Shown: in pieces, positions 16,526 to 26,064 of the stretch
Layout of the letters: each line of letters begins with the position of its first letter
How positions within the stretch are numbered: the stretch's first letter is position 1
From: CAWIJJ01 sp963836425
GTDB lineage: Bacteria > Acidobacteriota > Terriglobia > Bryobacterales > Bryobacteraceae
Direction: 5' to 3'
Assembly (NCBI GenBank): GCA_963836425.1
Contig: CAWIJJ010000013.1
Span: forward strand, 62,001-126,000
DNA: 64,000 nt
Program-made: the position numbers and the translations under genes
Notes under the pieces: generated by a model
Seen by the model: the letters and a program-made list of their open reading frames with translations, nothing else
Told to the model about the DNA's origin: nothing
Database searches by the model: none

Positions 16526-17327
16526 ATCCGTGTTCCCGTATCTGCGCGAGCGTGTCCCTGTAATGTTGCATCAACGCGTTCGCCACTACTTCGCCGGTGC
16601 GGCGGCTCCCCACCGTTGCGGCGCTCGATAACCATCGGGCCCGCTCCGGAAGCTGCCGCACCGCGGAAAGGGCCATCGCCGCCGACAGTTCGAACACCGG
16701 CCGCCCCTGCGCCGCCGCCTCCTCCTTCACCTCCGCCCACCCCTTCCGAATCGCCCCCGGCGACGGCCACGACGCCCGCCGCAGCCCGCCCGCGTCCTCC
16801 CGCAATTTCGCCAACTCCCCCCGCAAGCCCTTGAGGTCCAGCGGCGGAGTATTCACCGTTTCCGCAATCCGCGCCGACGACCGCTCGATCCCGTCCAGAA
16901 TCTGATCCGCGTTTTCAAACCTCCGCCCCGCCTCGAGCAGCCCTTCCTGTTGCAGCGCCTCCGCGATTTCCGCAATCAGTTCCCGCCCCGCCCCCGAGGC
17001 GTCCGCCAGCGCCGCGAACACCCACACCGGCGACGCGCGAAAGGCCACCAGCCCCGCCGCTTCGATCACGTTTCCCGCCGCCCGCCGCACCAGGAAATCC
17101 GGCGGCAGCGAACCGTTCGCCGCATAGGCGCCTTCCACCTGCCCTACCTGCTCGATCAGGAACCGCAGCGTGGATTCCACCAGCGTGTCGTACAGACGCG
17201 AGCGCCGCACCCGCGCCGGCAGCACCACCTCCCCCAATTCCCGCACCGCTCCTCCGGCCAGCGCCGAAAGCGAGCGCACCACGCGCTCGGGCAACGACGA
17301 AATGTAAGGAAGAATAGGCCGCTTCAT
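16392..17327 (-). CDS. Conserved hypothetical alpha-helical protein
   Basis: The 311-residue protein has no signal peptide or membrane helix that I can define. It is rich in Ala, Arg, Leu and Glu and mostly helical, with a predicted coiled stretch DLKGLRGELAKLREDAGGLR (about residues 165-184). The end (HGFSGYWIREFQPYVYGAV) is more structured. I do not recognise the family. It is transcribed divergently from the hydrogenase operon with about 200 bases between, and its 3' end overlaps the small plus-strand gene at 16292. Confidence 0.65.
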   Translation of the reverse strand: MKRPILPYISSLPERVVRSLSALAGGAVRELGEVVLPARVRRSRLYDTLVESTLRFLIEQVGQVEGAYAANGSLPPDFLVRRAAGNVIEAAGLVAFRASPVWVFAALADASGAGRELIAEIAEALQQEGLLEAGRRFENADQILDGIERSSARIAETVNTPPLDLKGLRGELAKLREDAGGLRRASWPSPGAIRKGWAEVKEEAAAQGRPVFELSAAMALSAVRQLPERARWLSSAATVGSRRTGEVVANALMQHYRDTLAQIREHGFSGYWIREFQPYVYGAVRQFSPDRQSATEKLWKRGRGTKPGAAR

Positions 17328-17460
17328 CGCCTGTGAGTCGTCTTAACAGATCTCGCTGACACCAGTCTATTCACCCGCGCCCCCCCGCTGCAAAAACCGT
17401 CACCCCGCCCTCCCCTCGCTGCGTCCTTTCCCGCACCGTAAGTGCCAGATAACCCGATAC

Positions 17461-17489
17461 TTGACTTTATCCGCGCCGCCAATTACAGA
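17461..17489 (+). promoter_or_regulatory. hoxEp: Putative sigma-70 promoter of the hydrogenase operon
   Basis: TTGACT at 17461-17466 is followed after 17 bases by TACAGA at 17484-17489, within a locally AT-richer stretch. Transcription would start near 17496, leaving a leader of about 33 bases that contains GGAGG (17519-17523) correctly placed before the ATG at 17529. No regulator gene is adjacent. Confidence 0.5.
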
Positions 17490-17528
17490 TGAAGTTGTCT
17501 GAAACTCGCTCTAGGTGTTGGAGGCTCC

Positions 17529-18065
17529 ATGGCGCCAACTGTAGTTCCGTCCGCCCTCACTTTGGAAGAAAAGACTTTCGCCGATCGTACGATCGCTTCG
17601 CTTGCCGGAAAACCGGGTGAGCTGTTGGGCATTCTGGAACGCATTCAAGAACATCATCCGCACAAATACCTTTCCGCCGAAATTCTCGAATATGTAGCCG
17701 AACAGACCGGCATCCCGCTGGCCCAAGTCTATAGCGTGGTCACCTTCTACGCGCTCTTCAACCTTGAGCCGCAGGGTCAGCACACCATCTGCATCTGCCG
17801 CGGCACCGCCTGCCACACGCGCGGGTCGCGCAGCCTGCTCCAGCGCCTCCGCCTCGACCTCGGCCTGCCCGACGAGAACGAGGACGGCGCCGACAAGGTC
17901 TGCGCCACTACACCCGATCGGAAATATTCGCTCCGCACCGTGGCCTGCTTCGGTCAGTGCGCCCTGGCGCCGGTCGTCGAAGTGGACCACGCCATCTTCG
18001 GCCACATGAACGAACAGGCGCTCCATCGCGAAGTCGAGCACGTCGGGAAGGAGCCGAAGAAGTGA
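17529..18065 (+). CDS. hoxE: NADH-linked hydrogenase diaphorase subunit HoxE (NuoE-like)
   Basis: The 178-residue protein is a thioredoxin-fold [2Fe-2S] subunit like NuoE. Cluster ligands are visible as C90-x4-C95 (CRGTAC) and C140-x3-C144 (CFGQC), and the helical N-terminal part has HPHKYLSAEILEYVAEQTG. It passes electrons in the soluble diaphorase module of bidirectional [NiFe] hydrogenases. First gene of a tight operon; its TGA overlaps the GTG start of the next gene. NuoE of complex I or of a formate dehydrogenase is excluded by the hydrogenase genes that follow. Confidence 0.92.
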   Translation: MAPTVVPSALTLEEKTFADRTIASLAGKPGELLGILERIQEHHPHKYLSAEILEYVAEQTGIPLAQVYSVVTFYALFNLEPQGQHTICICRGTACHTRGSRSLLQRLRLDLGLPDENEDGADKVCATTPDRKYSLRTVACFGQCALAPVVEVDHAIFGHMNEQALHREVEHVGKEPKK

Positions 18066-21000
18066 TCCGCATTCAGGACATCAGCACGTTCAGCGCGGTC
18101 CGGGAAGCGGGCATGGCGAAGTTGCTTCCTCCGCGGCCCCGCATCGGCGTCGGCATGGGCACCTGCGGGTCCGGCAACGGCGCCGAGGGTGTGTATCACG
18201 CCTTCGCCGAGGGCATCAACCAGCAGGGTCTCGATATCAGCCTGGCACCCGTCGGATGTTTCGGTTTCTGCGCCCAGGAACCCCTGGTCAACGTGCGCAT
18301 CCCCGGCAAGCCGCTGGTCATCCTGCGCCGGGTGCAGGCGCCGGACGTGCGCTCCATTCTCGACCACATCGTCGAAGGCACCGTGCCCGAGGGCCTGGCG
18401 CTATGCAAGGTGGAGGAGTGGGACCACCTCACCGCCCACGTCCATTACGGCTCCGGGTTCCCCAACATTGCGCTCTGGAACGAGGTCCCGTTTTTCAAGC
18501 CGCAGAAAAAAATCGTGCTCCGCAACTGCGGCCTCATCAGCCCGGACGATATCGAAGAGTACATCGCCATCGGCGGATACCAGTCTCTTTACAAGGTCCT
18601 CATCGATAACAACCCCGACCTGGTCATCGAACAGATCAAGGCCTCCAAGCTGCGCGGCCGCGGCGGCGCCGGATATCTCACCGGCCTCAAGTGGGAGTTT
18701 CTGCGCAAGGCCGCCTCCGACGACAAATACGTCATCTGCAACGCCGACGAGGGCGACCCCGGCGCCTACATGAACCGCAACGAGATCGAGAGCGACCCCC
18801 ACTCGCTGCTCGAAGGCATGATCGTGGGCGGCTATGTCATGGGCGCTCACAACGGCATCATCTACGTCCGCGCCGAATACCCTCTGGCCGTGCACCGCCT
18901 CACCCGCGCCATCGATCAGGCCCGCCAGTCCGGCATCCTCGGCGACAACATCATGGGCCGCGGCTTCCGCTTCGATATCCAACTGGTCGAAGGCGCCGGC
19001 GCTTTCGTCTGCGGCGAGGAGACCGCGCTCATCGCCTCACTCGAAGGCTTCGCCGGCCGGCCGCGCCCCCGGCCCCCGTTCCCCGCGCAGAAGGGCCTCT
19101 GGGGCAAGCCGACCAACATCAATAACGTCGAGACCTGGTATAACGTCGCCCCCATCGTCGCCCGCGGACCCGCCTGGTTCAGCGAAACCGGCAGCACCAA
19201 AAGCGCCGGCACCAAGGTCTTCTCGCTGGTCGGCAAGATCACCAACACCGGCCTCGTCGAGATGCCCCTCGGCACGCCCCTCAAGCGCTTCATCTACGAC
19301 GTGGGCGAGGGCGGCGCCGACGGCAAGCCCGTCAAATCCGTGCAGACCGGCGGACCCTCCGGCGGCTGCATCCCGCAGGAGATGTTCGAAACGCCCGTCG
19401 ACTACGAAACCCTGGCCCAACTCGGTTCCATCATGGGCTCGGGCGGCATGGTGGTGATGGATGAAGACAACTGCATGGTGGACGTGGCCCGCTACTTCAT
19501 CGAGTTCACCCATTCGGAATCCTGCGGCAAGTGCGTCCCCTGCCGCGTCGGCCTCGATAAGTGCATCCGCATCCTCAACGCCTTCACCCGCGGCACGGCC
19601 CATGAATCCGACCTCGACTGCCTGGATGAAATGGGCCGCATGATCCGCGATACCTCCCTCTGCGGCCTCGGGCAGAGCGCGCCCAATCCGCTCCTCACCA
19701 CCATGCGGCATTTCCGCAACGAGTTCGAGGACCACATCCGCGCCAAACGCTGCCGCGCCGGGGTGTGCGAGGATCTCGCCCTTTCGCCGTGCGAGAACAG
19801 TTGTCCGCTCCACATGAACATCCCGCGCTTCCTTCAGCTCTACCAGGAAGGAAGGCTCGACGAGGCGTTTGAGGCGGTCGTCATCGACAACCCGCTCCCC
19901 GCCTCTACCGGGCGCGTCTGCCAGCACCCCTGCGATAACCGCTGCCGGCGGCGCTCGGTGGACCAGTCCGTCAACATGCGCGAGGTGCACCGCTTCATTG
20001 CGGACTCCATCTATCAGTCGGACCGTTTCGACGAGATGGCCGCCCGCATCGTAGCCCGCCGCCTCCCTCCTACCGACCGCAAAGTGGCCGTCGTCGGCGC
20101 CGGGCCCACTGGCCTCGCGGCGGCATTCTACCTGGCCCTGCTCGGCCACGAAGTCACCGTCTACGAATCGAACCCCGAGCCCGGCGGCATGCTCCGCTAC
20201 GCCCTCCCCGAATACCGCCTGCCCCGCGAGGTGATCCGCCGCGAGATCGAACTCATCCGGCGCGTGGGCGTCGAGTTCCTGTGCGGCGTCTCGGTCGGTA
20301 CCGACGTGATGCTGAACGACCTCGATAACCAGTACAACGCCGTTTTCCTGGCCATCGGCACCTGGAAAGAGGCCTGGGTCTACCTGCCCGGCACCGAGCT
20401 CAAAGGTGTGCTCCCGGCGCTGCTCTTCCTCGAAGCCGTGGCCAAGGCCGAACCGGTGCGGATGGGCACCAAGGTGGTCGTGATCGGCGGCGGCAACGCG
20501 GCCATCGACTCCGCCCGCACCGCCATGCGCATGGGCGCCGACGTCACCGTGATCTATCGCCGCGAGCGCAAAGACATGCCCGCCATTCGCGTCGAGACCG
20601 ACGCGGCCGAAGAGGAAGGCGCCAGGTTCATGTTCCTCGCGACGCCCCACCGCATCGTCGGCGACGCCGAGGGCAACGTCAAGAGCATCGAGGTGGTCAA
20701 AACGCGCCTGGGCGAGTTCGACGCTTCCGGCCGCCGCCGCCCCGTCCCCACCGACGAAATCCGCCGCCTCGAATGCGATACCGTCATCCTCGCCGTGGGC
20801 GAGGCCGTCGACCTCGATTTCGTCCGCGCCTCCGGCCTCCGCATCAAGGAGAACAATACCCTCGAGGTGGACCGGTACACGCTCGAAACCAGCCGCAGCA
20901 AGTTCTATGCCGGAGGCGACCTCATCAGCGGCGCCTCCAACGTCTCCAACGCCATGGGCTACGGCAAAAAGGCCGCGCGCAATATCGACCGCCGCCTGAT

Positions 21001-21214
21001 GGGTCCAGGCCGCTGGGAGACCATCAACCCGGCGTTCACTTACAGCAACCGCGCTCCCGCCGAGCCCAGCCCCAGCCCGCGCCACATCCTCGAAGAGCTG
21101 CCCGCCGCCGAGCGCGTGGAGAGTTTCGAGGAGTGCATGGTAGGCCTCTCGCCCGGGGACGCGCTCGATGAAGCCATGCGCTGCCTGCGCTGCGATATCA
21201 AGGATCACCACTAA
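18062..21214 (+). CDS. hoxF: HoxF-like NAD(P)H-binding diaphorase fused to a GltD-type flavoprotein
   Basis: Starting at GTG 18062 (AAGGAG upstream, overlapping the hoxE stop), the 1050-residue protein has three parts. Residues 1-110 form a thioredoxin-like [2Fe-2S] domain (Cys35, then GCFGFC at 65-70). Residues about 140-560 are NuoF-like: GRGGAGYLTGLKW, CNADEGDPGAYMNR and the [4Fe-4S] motif ESCGKCVPCR near 484. Residues about 566-1050 resemble the GltD/NfnB flavoprotein: Cys-rich CENSCPLHMN and CQHPCDNRCRR for [4Fe-4S] clusters, FAD motif VAVVGAGPTGLAAA near 675, and a second dinucleotide site VVVIGGGNAAIDSA near 806. Canonical HoxF lacks the GltD part (about 600 residues). The fusion suggests two pyridine-nucleotide sites, perhaps for transhydrogenation or bifurcation. 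Confidence 0.9.
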   Translation: MIRIQDISTFSAVREAGMAKLLPPRPRIGVGMGTCGSGNGAEGVYHAFAEGINQQGLDISLAPVGCFGFCAQEPLVNVRIPGKPLVILRRVQAPDVRSILDHIVEGTVPEGLALCKVEEWDHLTAHVHYGSGFPNIALWNEVPFFKPQKKIVLRNCGLISPDDIEEYIAIGGYQSLYKVLIDNNPDLVIEQIKASKLRGRGGAGYLTGLKWEFLRKAASDDKYVICNADEGDPGAYMNRNEIESDPHSLLEGMIVGGYVMGAHNGIIYVRAEYPLAVHRLTRAIDQARQSGILGDNIMGRGFRFDIQLVEGAGAFVCGEETALIASLEGFAGRPRPRPPFPAQKGLWGKPTNINNVETWYNVAPIVARGPAWFSETGSTKSAGTKVFSLVGKITNTGLVEMPLGTPLKRFIYDVGEGGADGKPVKSVQTGGPSGGCIPQEMFETPVDYETLAQLGSIMGSGGMVVMDEDNCMVDVARYFIEFTHSESCGKCVPCRVGLDKCIRILNAFTRGTAHESDLDCLDEMGRMIRDTSLCGLGQSAPNPLLTTMRHFRNEFEDHIRAKRCRAGVCEDLALSPCENSCPLHMNIPRFLQLYQEGRLDEAFEAVVIDNPLPASTGRVCQHPCDNRCRRRSVDQSVNMREVHRFIADSIYQSDRFDEMAARIVARRLPPTDRKVAVVGAGPTGLAAAFYLALLGHEVTVYESNPEPGGMLRYALPEYRLPREVIRREIELIRRVGVEFLCGVSVGTDVMLNDLDNQYNAVFLAIGTWKEAWVYLPGTELKGVLPALLFLEAVAKAEPVRMGTKVVVIGGGNAAIDSARTAMRMGADVTVIYRRERKDMPAIRVETDAAEEEGARFMFLATPHRIVGDAEGNVKSIEVVKTRLGEFDASGRRRPVPTDEIRRLECDTVILAVGEAVDLDFVRASGLRIKENNTLEVDRYTLETSRSKFYAGGDLISGASNVSNAMGYGKKAARNIDRRLMGPGRWETINPAFTYSNRAPAEPSPSPRHILEELPAAERVESFEECMVGLSPGDALDEAMRCLRCDIKDHH

Positions 21215-21217
21215 TCT

Positions 21218-21928
21218 ATGGCTGACAAAATCTCCATCCGGATCGACGGCGAGTACGTCTCCGCGCAACAGGGCCAGACCATTCTGGAGGTGGCCCGCGC
21301 CAACGCCAAGTACATCCCCACCCTCTGCTGGCTCGCGCACCTCACCCCGGTGGGCGCCTGCCGCCTCTGCATCGTGGAAGTCTCCGGTGTCGGCAGGCTT
21401 CTTCCCGCCTGCACCACTCCGGTGCAGGACGGCATGAGCGTCACCACCAATTCCGAAAAGCTCACGCACTACCGCCGCATCGCGCTCGAGTTCCTCTTCT
21501 CCGAACGCAATCATCAATGCGCCGTCTGCGTCTCCAATAACCACTGCGAACTGCAGGCCATGGCCCAGAAGCTGGGCGTGACCAACGTCCGCTACCCCTA
21601 TAATTTCCCCAGGATGCCCGTGGATGTTTCGCATGAGCGCTACGTGCTCGATCACAACCGCTGCATCCTCTGCACGCGCTGCGTCCGCGTGTGCGCCGAA
21701 GTGGAAGGCGCGCACGTCTGGGATGTCAGCTCGCGCGGCGTCCGTTCCATGATCGTGAGCGAGCTCAACCGCCCCTGGGGCCAGTCCCGAAATTGCACCA
21801 CCTGCGGCAAGTGCGTGCAGTCCTGCCCCACCGGCGCCCTCGCGGAAAAAGGCTTCGCGGTCGAAGAGATGGTGAAACAGGACCGCAACGTCACCCGCCT
21901 GGCCGCGCGGCGCGGAGGTCACACATGA
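21218..21928 (+). CDS. hoxU: Hydrogenase diaphorase iron-sulfur subunit HoxU (NuoG N-terminal type)
   Basis: The 236-residue protein carries a plant-type [2Fe-2S] domain (TLCWLAHLTPVGACRLCIVE and later PACTTPV), a NuoG-type His/Cys motif (HQCAVCVSNNHCELQ), and two [4Fe-4S] ferredoxin motifs (CILCTRCVRVCAEVEG and CTTCGKCVQSCPTGAL). It wires the diaphorase to the hydrogenase module. It follows the hoxF fusion after 3 bases and its TGA overlaps the hoxY ATG. Length matches HoxU (about 240). Confidence 0.93.
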   Translation: MADKISIRIDGEYVSAQQGQTILEVARANAKYIPTLCWLAHLTPVGACRLCIVEVSGVGRLLPACTTPVQDGMSVTTNSEKLTHYRRIALEFLFSERNHQCAVCVSNNHCELQAMAQKLGVTNVRYPYNFPRMPVDVSHERYVLDHNRCILCTRCVRVCAEVEGAHVWDVSSRGVRSMIVSELNRPWGQSRNCTTCGKCVQSCPTGALAEKGFAVEEMVKQDRNVTRLAARRGGHT

Positions 21929-22455
21929 AACGCATCCGGCTGGCAACGGTTTGGCTCGATGGCTGCTCCGGCTGCCACATGTCCCTGCTGGATATGGATG
22001 AGGCGATCATCGCGGTCGCCAATCGCACGGACCTGGTCTACGGCCCGCTCGTCGACGCCCAGGAGTTTCCCAAGGCGGTGGACGTCACCGTCATCGAAGG
22101 CGCCGTCAGCTCGCATGAAGATCTCGAGAAACTCCGCACCGTCCGCCAGCGCACCAAAATCCTGGTCGCCCTCGGCGATTGCGCGGTCAGCGGCAACGTT
22201 CCCGCCATGCGCAACCAGACCCACACCCGCAAGCTCCTCGAACGGATCTATGTGGAAGGCGTGCAGGAAACGCCGTGCATCCCTGTCGACGGCGTTCCCA
22301 CCCTGCTCCGCCACGCCGTTCCCCTGCACGAAGTCGTGAAGATCGACCTCCATGTTCCCGGCTGCCCCCCGCCCGCGCAAGCCATCGCCTTCGTGCTCGG
22401 CGAACTGCTGGAAGGCCGCATGCCGAACCTCAGCGGCAAAGTCAAATTCGGATAG
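21925..22455 (+). CDS. hoxY: Bidirectional [NiFe] hydrogenase small subunit HoxY
   Basis: The 176-residue protein has the proximal [4Fe-4S] cluster pattern of group 3 hydrogenase small subunits: LDGCSGCHMSLLD near residue 11, GDCAVSGNVP and VPGCPPPAQAI near residue 145. It lacks the twin-arginine signal and extra clusters of membrane uptake enzymes, so the complex is cytoplasmic. The ATG overlaps the hoxU stop (ATGA). Best fit is group 3d (NAD-linked), though the fused partner subunit is unusual. Confidence 0.93.
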   Translation: MKRIRLATVWLDGCSGCHMSLLDMDEAIIAVANRTDLVYGPLVDAQEFPKAVDVTVIEGAVSSHEDLEKLRTVRQRTKILVALGDCAVSGNVPAMRNQTHTRKLLERIYVEGVQETPCIPVDGVPTLLRHAVPLHEVVKIDLHVPGCPPPAQAIAFVLGELLEGRMPNLSGKVKFG

Positions 22456-22460
22456 ATGCC

Positions 22461-23876
22461 ATGAAGAAGATCGTCATTGACCCCGTCACGCGGATTGAAG
22501 GCCACGCCAAAATCGACATTTTCCTGAACGACGAAGGACGCGTGGAAGACACGCAGTTTCACGTCACCCAGGTGCGCGGCTTCGAGAAATTTACCGAGGG
22601 GCGGCCGTTCTACGAGATGCCCTCCATCACCGCGCGCATCTGCGGCATCTGTCCGGTCAGCCACCTGCTCGCCTCCGCCAAGGCCTGCGACGCCATCATG
22701 GCCGTCACCCTTCCGGAAACCGCCGTGAAGCTTCGCGAGCTGATCCACTGCGCACAATTCGTGCAGTCGCACGCCCTCAGCTTTTTCCACCTCTCCGCCC
22801 CGGACCTCCTGCTGGGCTTCGATTCCGACCCCGCAAAGCGCAACGTCTTCGGCCTCATTGAAGCCGAGCCGGAACTGGCGCGCGCGGGCGTCGCCCTGCG
22901 CAAATTCGGGCAGGAGCTGATCGCTGGCCTCGCCAAAGAGCGCGTGCATCCTTCCTGGATCGTTCCCGGCGGCGTCAATGCCCCGCTCTCCCCGGAGGTG
23001 CGCGACCAGACCCTCGCCGGCCTGCCCAACGCCCGCGCCATCGCCACCCGCACCTTGAGTTTTTTCAAAAGCATCATGGACCGCTATCAGGAGGAAATCG
23101 ACCATTTCGGCACCGACCCGACAATGTACGCCGGAATGGTCGACGATGGTGGCAACCTGCAATGGTATGACGGCCTGCTGACCTTCAAAGACCCGGACGG
23201 ATCCATTGTCGCCGCCGACATTCGCGCCCGCGATTACAGCCGCTTCATCGGCGAAGCCGCCATGCGCGAGTCCTACCTGAAGTCGCCGTATTTCAAGCCT
23301 CGCGGATACCCTGGCGGCATTTACCGCGTCGGCCCGCTGGCCCGCCTCAACGTGGCCGAAGCGTTCGGCACCGAACTGGCCGATGCCGAACTGGCCGAGT
23401 TCCGCCAGCGCTGCGGCGCGGTGGCGCACAGTTCCTTCCACAATCACTACGCCCGCCTCGTCGAAGCCCTGCACGGCCTCGAGAAGATCGAGCAACTGCT
23501 GGCCGATCCGTCCATCCTCGATAAACACGTGCGCGCCAAAGCCGGCGTCAACAGCATGGAAGGCGTGGGCATGATCGAAGCGCCGCGCGGCGTCCTCATC
23601 CATCACTACAAGGTGGACGAGCACGGCGCCATCCTCTGGGCCAACCTGATCGTCGCCACCGGACACAACAACCTCGCCATCAATAAGAGCGTGGCCCAGG
23701 TGGCGCGCCATTTCATCGACGGCTCCGAGATGCGCGAAGGCATGCTGAACCGCGTCTCCGCCGTGGTCCGCGCCTACGACCCCTGCCTGAGCTGCTCCAC
23801 CCACGCCGACGGCACGCTGGACCTGCGCCTGGACCTTTACGGCCCCGGCGGCCAATTCCTCCGCCGCCTTAACTGA
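22461..23876 (+). CDS. hoxH: Bidirectional [NiFe] hydrogenase large subunit HoxH
   Basis: The 471-residue subunit begins MKKIVIDPVTRIEGHAKIDI and carries both nickel-binding motifs: RICGICPVSH near residue 60 and DPCLSCSTH near residue 443. A tail of about 23 residues follows the last histidine (ADGTLDLRL...), the segment normally removed by the HoxW-type endopeptidase after nickel insertion. No hoxW or hyp maturation genes lie in this window, so they must be elsewhere. It starts 5 bases after hoxY and ends the operon. The reaction is reversible H2 oxidation coupled to pyridine nucleotides. Confidence 0.95.
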   Translation: MKKIVIDPVTRIEGHAKIDIFLNDEGRVEDTQFHVTQVRGFEKFTEGRPFYEMPSITARICGICPVSHLLASAKACDAIMAVTLPETAVKLRELIHCAQFVQSHALSFFHLSAPDLLLGFDSDPAKRNVFGLIEAEPELARAGVALRKFGQELIAGLAKERVHPSWIVPGGVNAPLSPEVRDQTLAGLPNARAIATRTLSFFKSIMDRYQEEIDHFGTDPTMYAGMVDDGGNLQWYDGLLTFKDPDGSIVAADIRARDYSRFIGEAAMRESYLKSPYFKPRGYPGGIYRVGPLARLNVAEAFGTELADAELAEFRQRCGAVAHSSFHNHYARLVEALHGLEKIEQLLADPSILDKHVRAKAGVNSMEGVGMIEAPRGVLIHHYKVDEHGAILWANLIVATGHNNLAINKSVAQVARHFIDGSEMREGMLNRVSAVVRAYDPCLSCSTHADGTLDLRLDLYGPGGQFLRRLN

Positions 23877-23880
23877 AACG

Positions 23881-25786
23881 CTACTGGCCCGCCGGCACCC
23901 GCGGCCCCACCGTGGACATATCGATGGGCACGAAGCCCAGCTTCAGCGCGGGCGATTCCGGCCGCAGCCGGAAGTCGAACTTCGAAGCGTTCACGAACAG
24001 CGGATCAGCGATCCTGGACCCGGCGTCCTGTCCGCCGGCCTTCCACTCCGCGAAGGATTTTCCGGCGAAGCGGATGTCCGCACCGCGCGTGTCGAAGTAC
24101 AGGTTCGACGTCATCATGAAGCCTTCGCCCGTCCAGTTGCTGCCGAGCAGCCGCCCCTGGTCGAAGTACACGATGTTCCGTTCGAAGGTGAACGAGCGGT
24201 GTGGCTCGGCGCGTGTGCGCATCAACTGGTTCTCGCGATTGAACGCGAAAATGTTGTTGCGCACAATGTTCTCCCGCCCGTAGTGCTGGTGAAATCCCGC
24301 GCTCTTTGAGTTGTAGACGATGTTGTTTTCGATCAGCATCTCCGTCGAGCCTTCGTCCGGATAAATGCCCCAGCCTCCGTAGGTGAACGACGCGATCCCG
24401 TGGATCAGGTTGTTGCGGATGCGCGTGCCCGGCTGCATGCCCAGCGTGTAGATGCCGCCCATGTCGCTCAGCATCTCCTTGCCGATATCGTGCAGATGGT
24501 TGTATTCGATGGTGTTGCCCTTGGACTGGTTGGCGCCGTATCCCCACGTCCAGCCCACCGAAATCGCCGTGTAGAAAAGGTCGTGGATGTGGTTGTGGAC
24601 GATCTGGTTTCGCCCGCTTTGCAGGACCCAGATCCCCACCGCCGGCGCGTACACCAGGCCGGCATCGTGAATGTGATTGTCGGCGATGACGTTTTCGAAG
24701 TTCTGCTCGCGCTCCTCGGCGAACTGTTGCGCTTCGCCCAGCTTGATTCCTCCGCCGCCCAGGTCGAACAGTTCCGTCGCCAGCACCTTGTTCCGTTTCG
24801 AGCCGCGGCCGAAAAAGATGCCGTAGCCGCCGCTGTGCGCCACCGTGCTCTTTTCGATCGTGCAGTCCACCGCGCCCACCGCCGCGATCGCGGCCGCTGC
24901 CGGGCATCGCCGCTTGCGTGTCGGCGTAGCCCTTCTCGGGCATGCTCCAGTCGGCGTGCGCGAACGCGAGGCCGCGGAAGGTCACGTCGTGCACGAACTC
25001 GTTCGCCTCGGGCCGTCCTTCCAGCCGCACCAGCGTCACCAGCGCCGGCGCCACCACCTCTTCGCTTTGCATGTTCTCGCCCGCCACCGGCCAGTAGGAG
25101 ACCGTGTCCGACTTGCGGTCCAGGTACCATTCGCCGGCCGTGTCCAGCCCGTCCGGAGCATTCTCGATGTAGTACCGCGCGTCCGCTTCTTTGTTTGAAG
25201 GCCGCGGGTCCAGCGTGAGCGTAGCCACGTGCGCGGCTTCGTCCACCGCCGCAATCGGCATGCGAAAATCGGCCCAGGCGAGCAGGCCCACCACCTCGAC
25301 GTTGCCTGTCTCGGCCCACTGCTTGCGAATGTCGCTGCCCCGGAAATGCACGCGTAGCGGCTTGTCCTGCGGGCTCGCGCCTTCCATCCGGTAGAATCCG
25401 AAATTGGGTGTGCGCGCCCGCTGCGCCCGCCGTCCGCTGATGAACAACTGGCGAAACGCGAGCCCGCGCGCCGGCGCCGTCCAGATGGATCCCGCGCCCT
25501 TCTTCCAGCCGCCGATCACCTGCCCGCCGCTGATCAGCGGCCGCGCGCCCGGCGCCGCCTCCCACACCACATCGGAATCCTCGGGCGTCAGCACCAGCGT
25601 CTCGGCCAGCCGGTACACCCCGTCCGCGATCCTGATCGTGATGGTTCCGCGCCGTCCCGCGCGCCGCTGGGCCCGCGCCTCATCCCGCGCCGCCGCTAAA
25701 CTGCGGATGGCGCGGCCACCCGCCACTTCGATCGTCTGCGCGCACAGCGCGGGCGCAAGCATCAGCAGAAAAACACGACCGAGCAT
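23881..25786 (-). pseudogene. Secreted right-handed beta-helix (polysaccharide-active) protein with a frameshift
   Basis: The ATG at 25786 has GGAGG 5 bases upstream and opens a signal peptide (MLGRVFLLMLAPALCAQ). The N-terminal frame runs through TITIRIADGVYRLAETL and LAFRQLFISGRRAQRAR. Near 24890-24905, in a palindromic GC-only run, the frame must skip one base to continue as VGAVDCTIEKSTVAHSGGYG and the beta-helix coils (NHIHDAGLVYAPAVGIWVL, YNHLHDIGKEMLSDMGGIYT, NNIVYNSKSAGFHQHYG). Repaired, it would be about 635 residues, like periplasmic or secreted beta-helix enzymes and lyase-like proteins. Either a recent pseudogene or an assembly indel. It is convergent with hoxH (4-base gap). Confidence 0.75.
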
Positions 25787-26064
25787 AGCTGCCTCCGGAC
25801 CCAGCATGGTAGCCCGCCGCGCCCCCCGCGACAAGCCCGCCGCAGCTTTTCCCGGAATCCGTAGGCTTGAAGAGTTGCTGAGCCGCGACAGTAACGGAGC
25901 GGTTTCGCCGGAATACGTTAGCGAACCTCTGAAACGGCGGACTTACTTCCAAGGCCACCCCCTCCGGCCGGAACGCAAACGCTGGGCCACCAGCAGCTAT
26001 TTGTTCACCGCCCGCTCGGCGGAGAGCGCTGGAGGGGAACCTCGGGAATTAGTGGCGTGATTGA

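Noticed and set aside
19037..21946. 969-codon minus-strand open frame opposite the hoxF-gltD gene
   Set aside because: It is antisense to a gene with many diagnostic motifs, has no family features, and is expected from GC-rich third positions.
22248..23855. 535-codon minus-strand open frame opposite hoxH
   Set aside because: Composition artefact; no motif, and hoxH on plus has both nickel-binding signatures.
23881..25834. Two separate beta-helix genes
   Set aside because: The frames overlap by hundreds of bases and join into one family-length protein by skipping one base.
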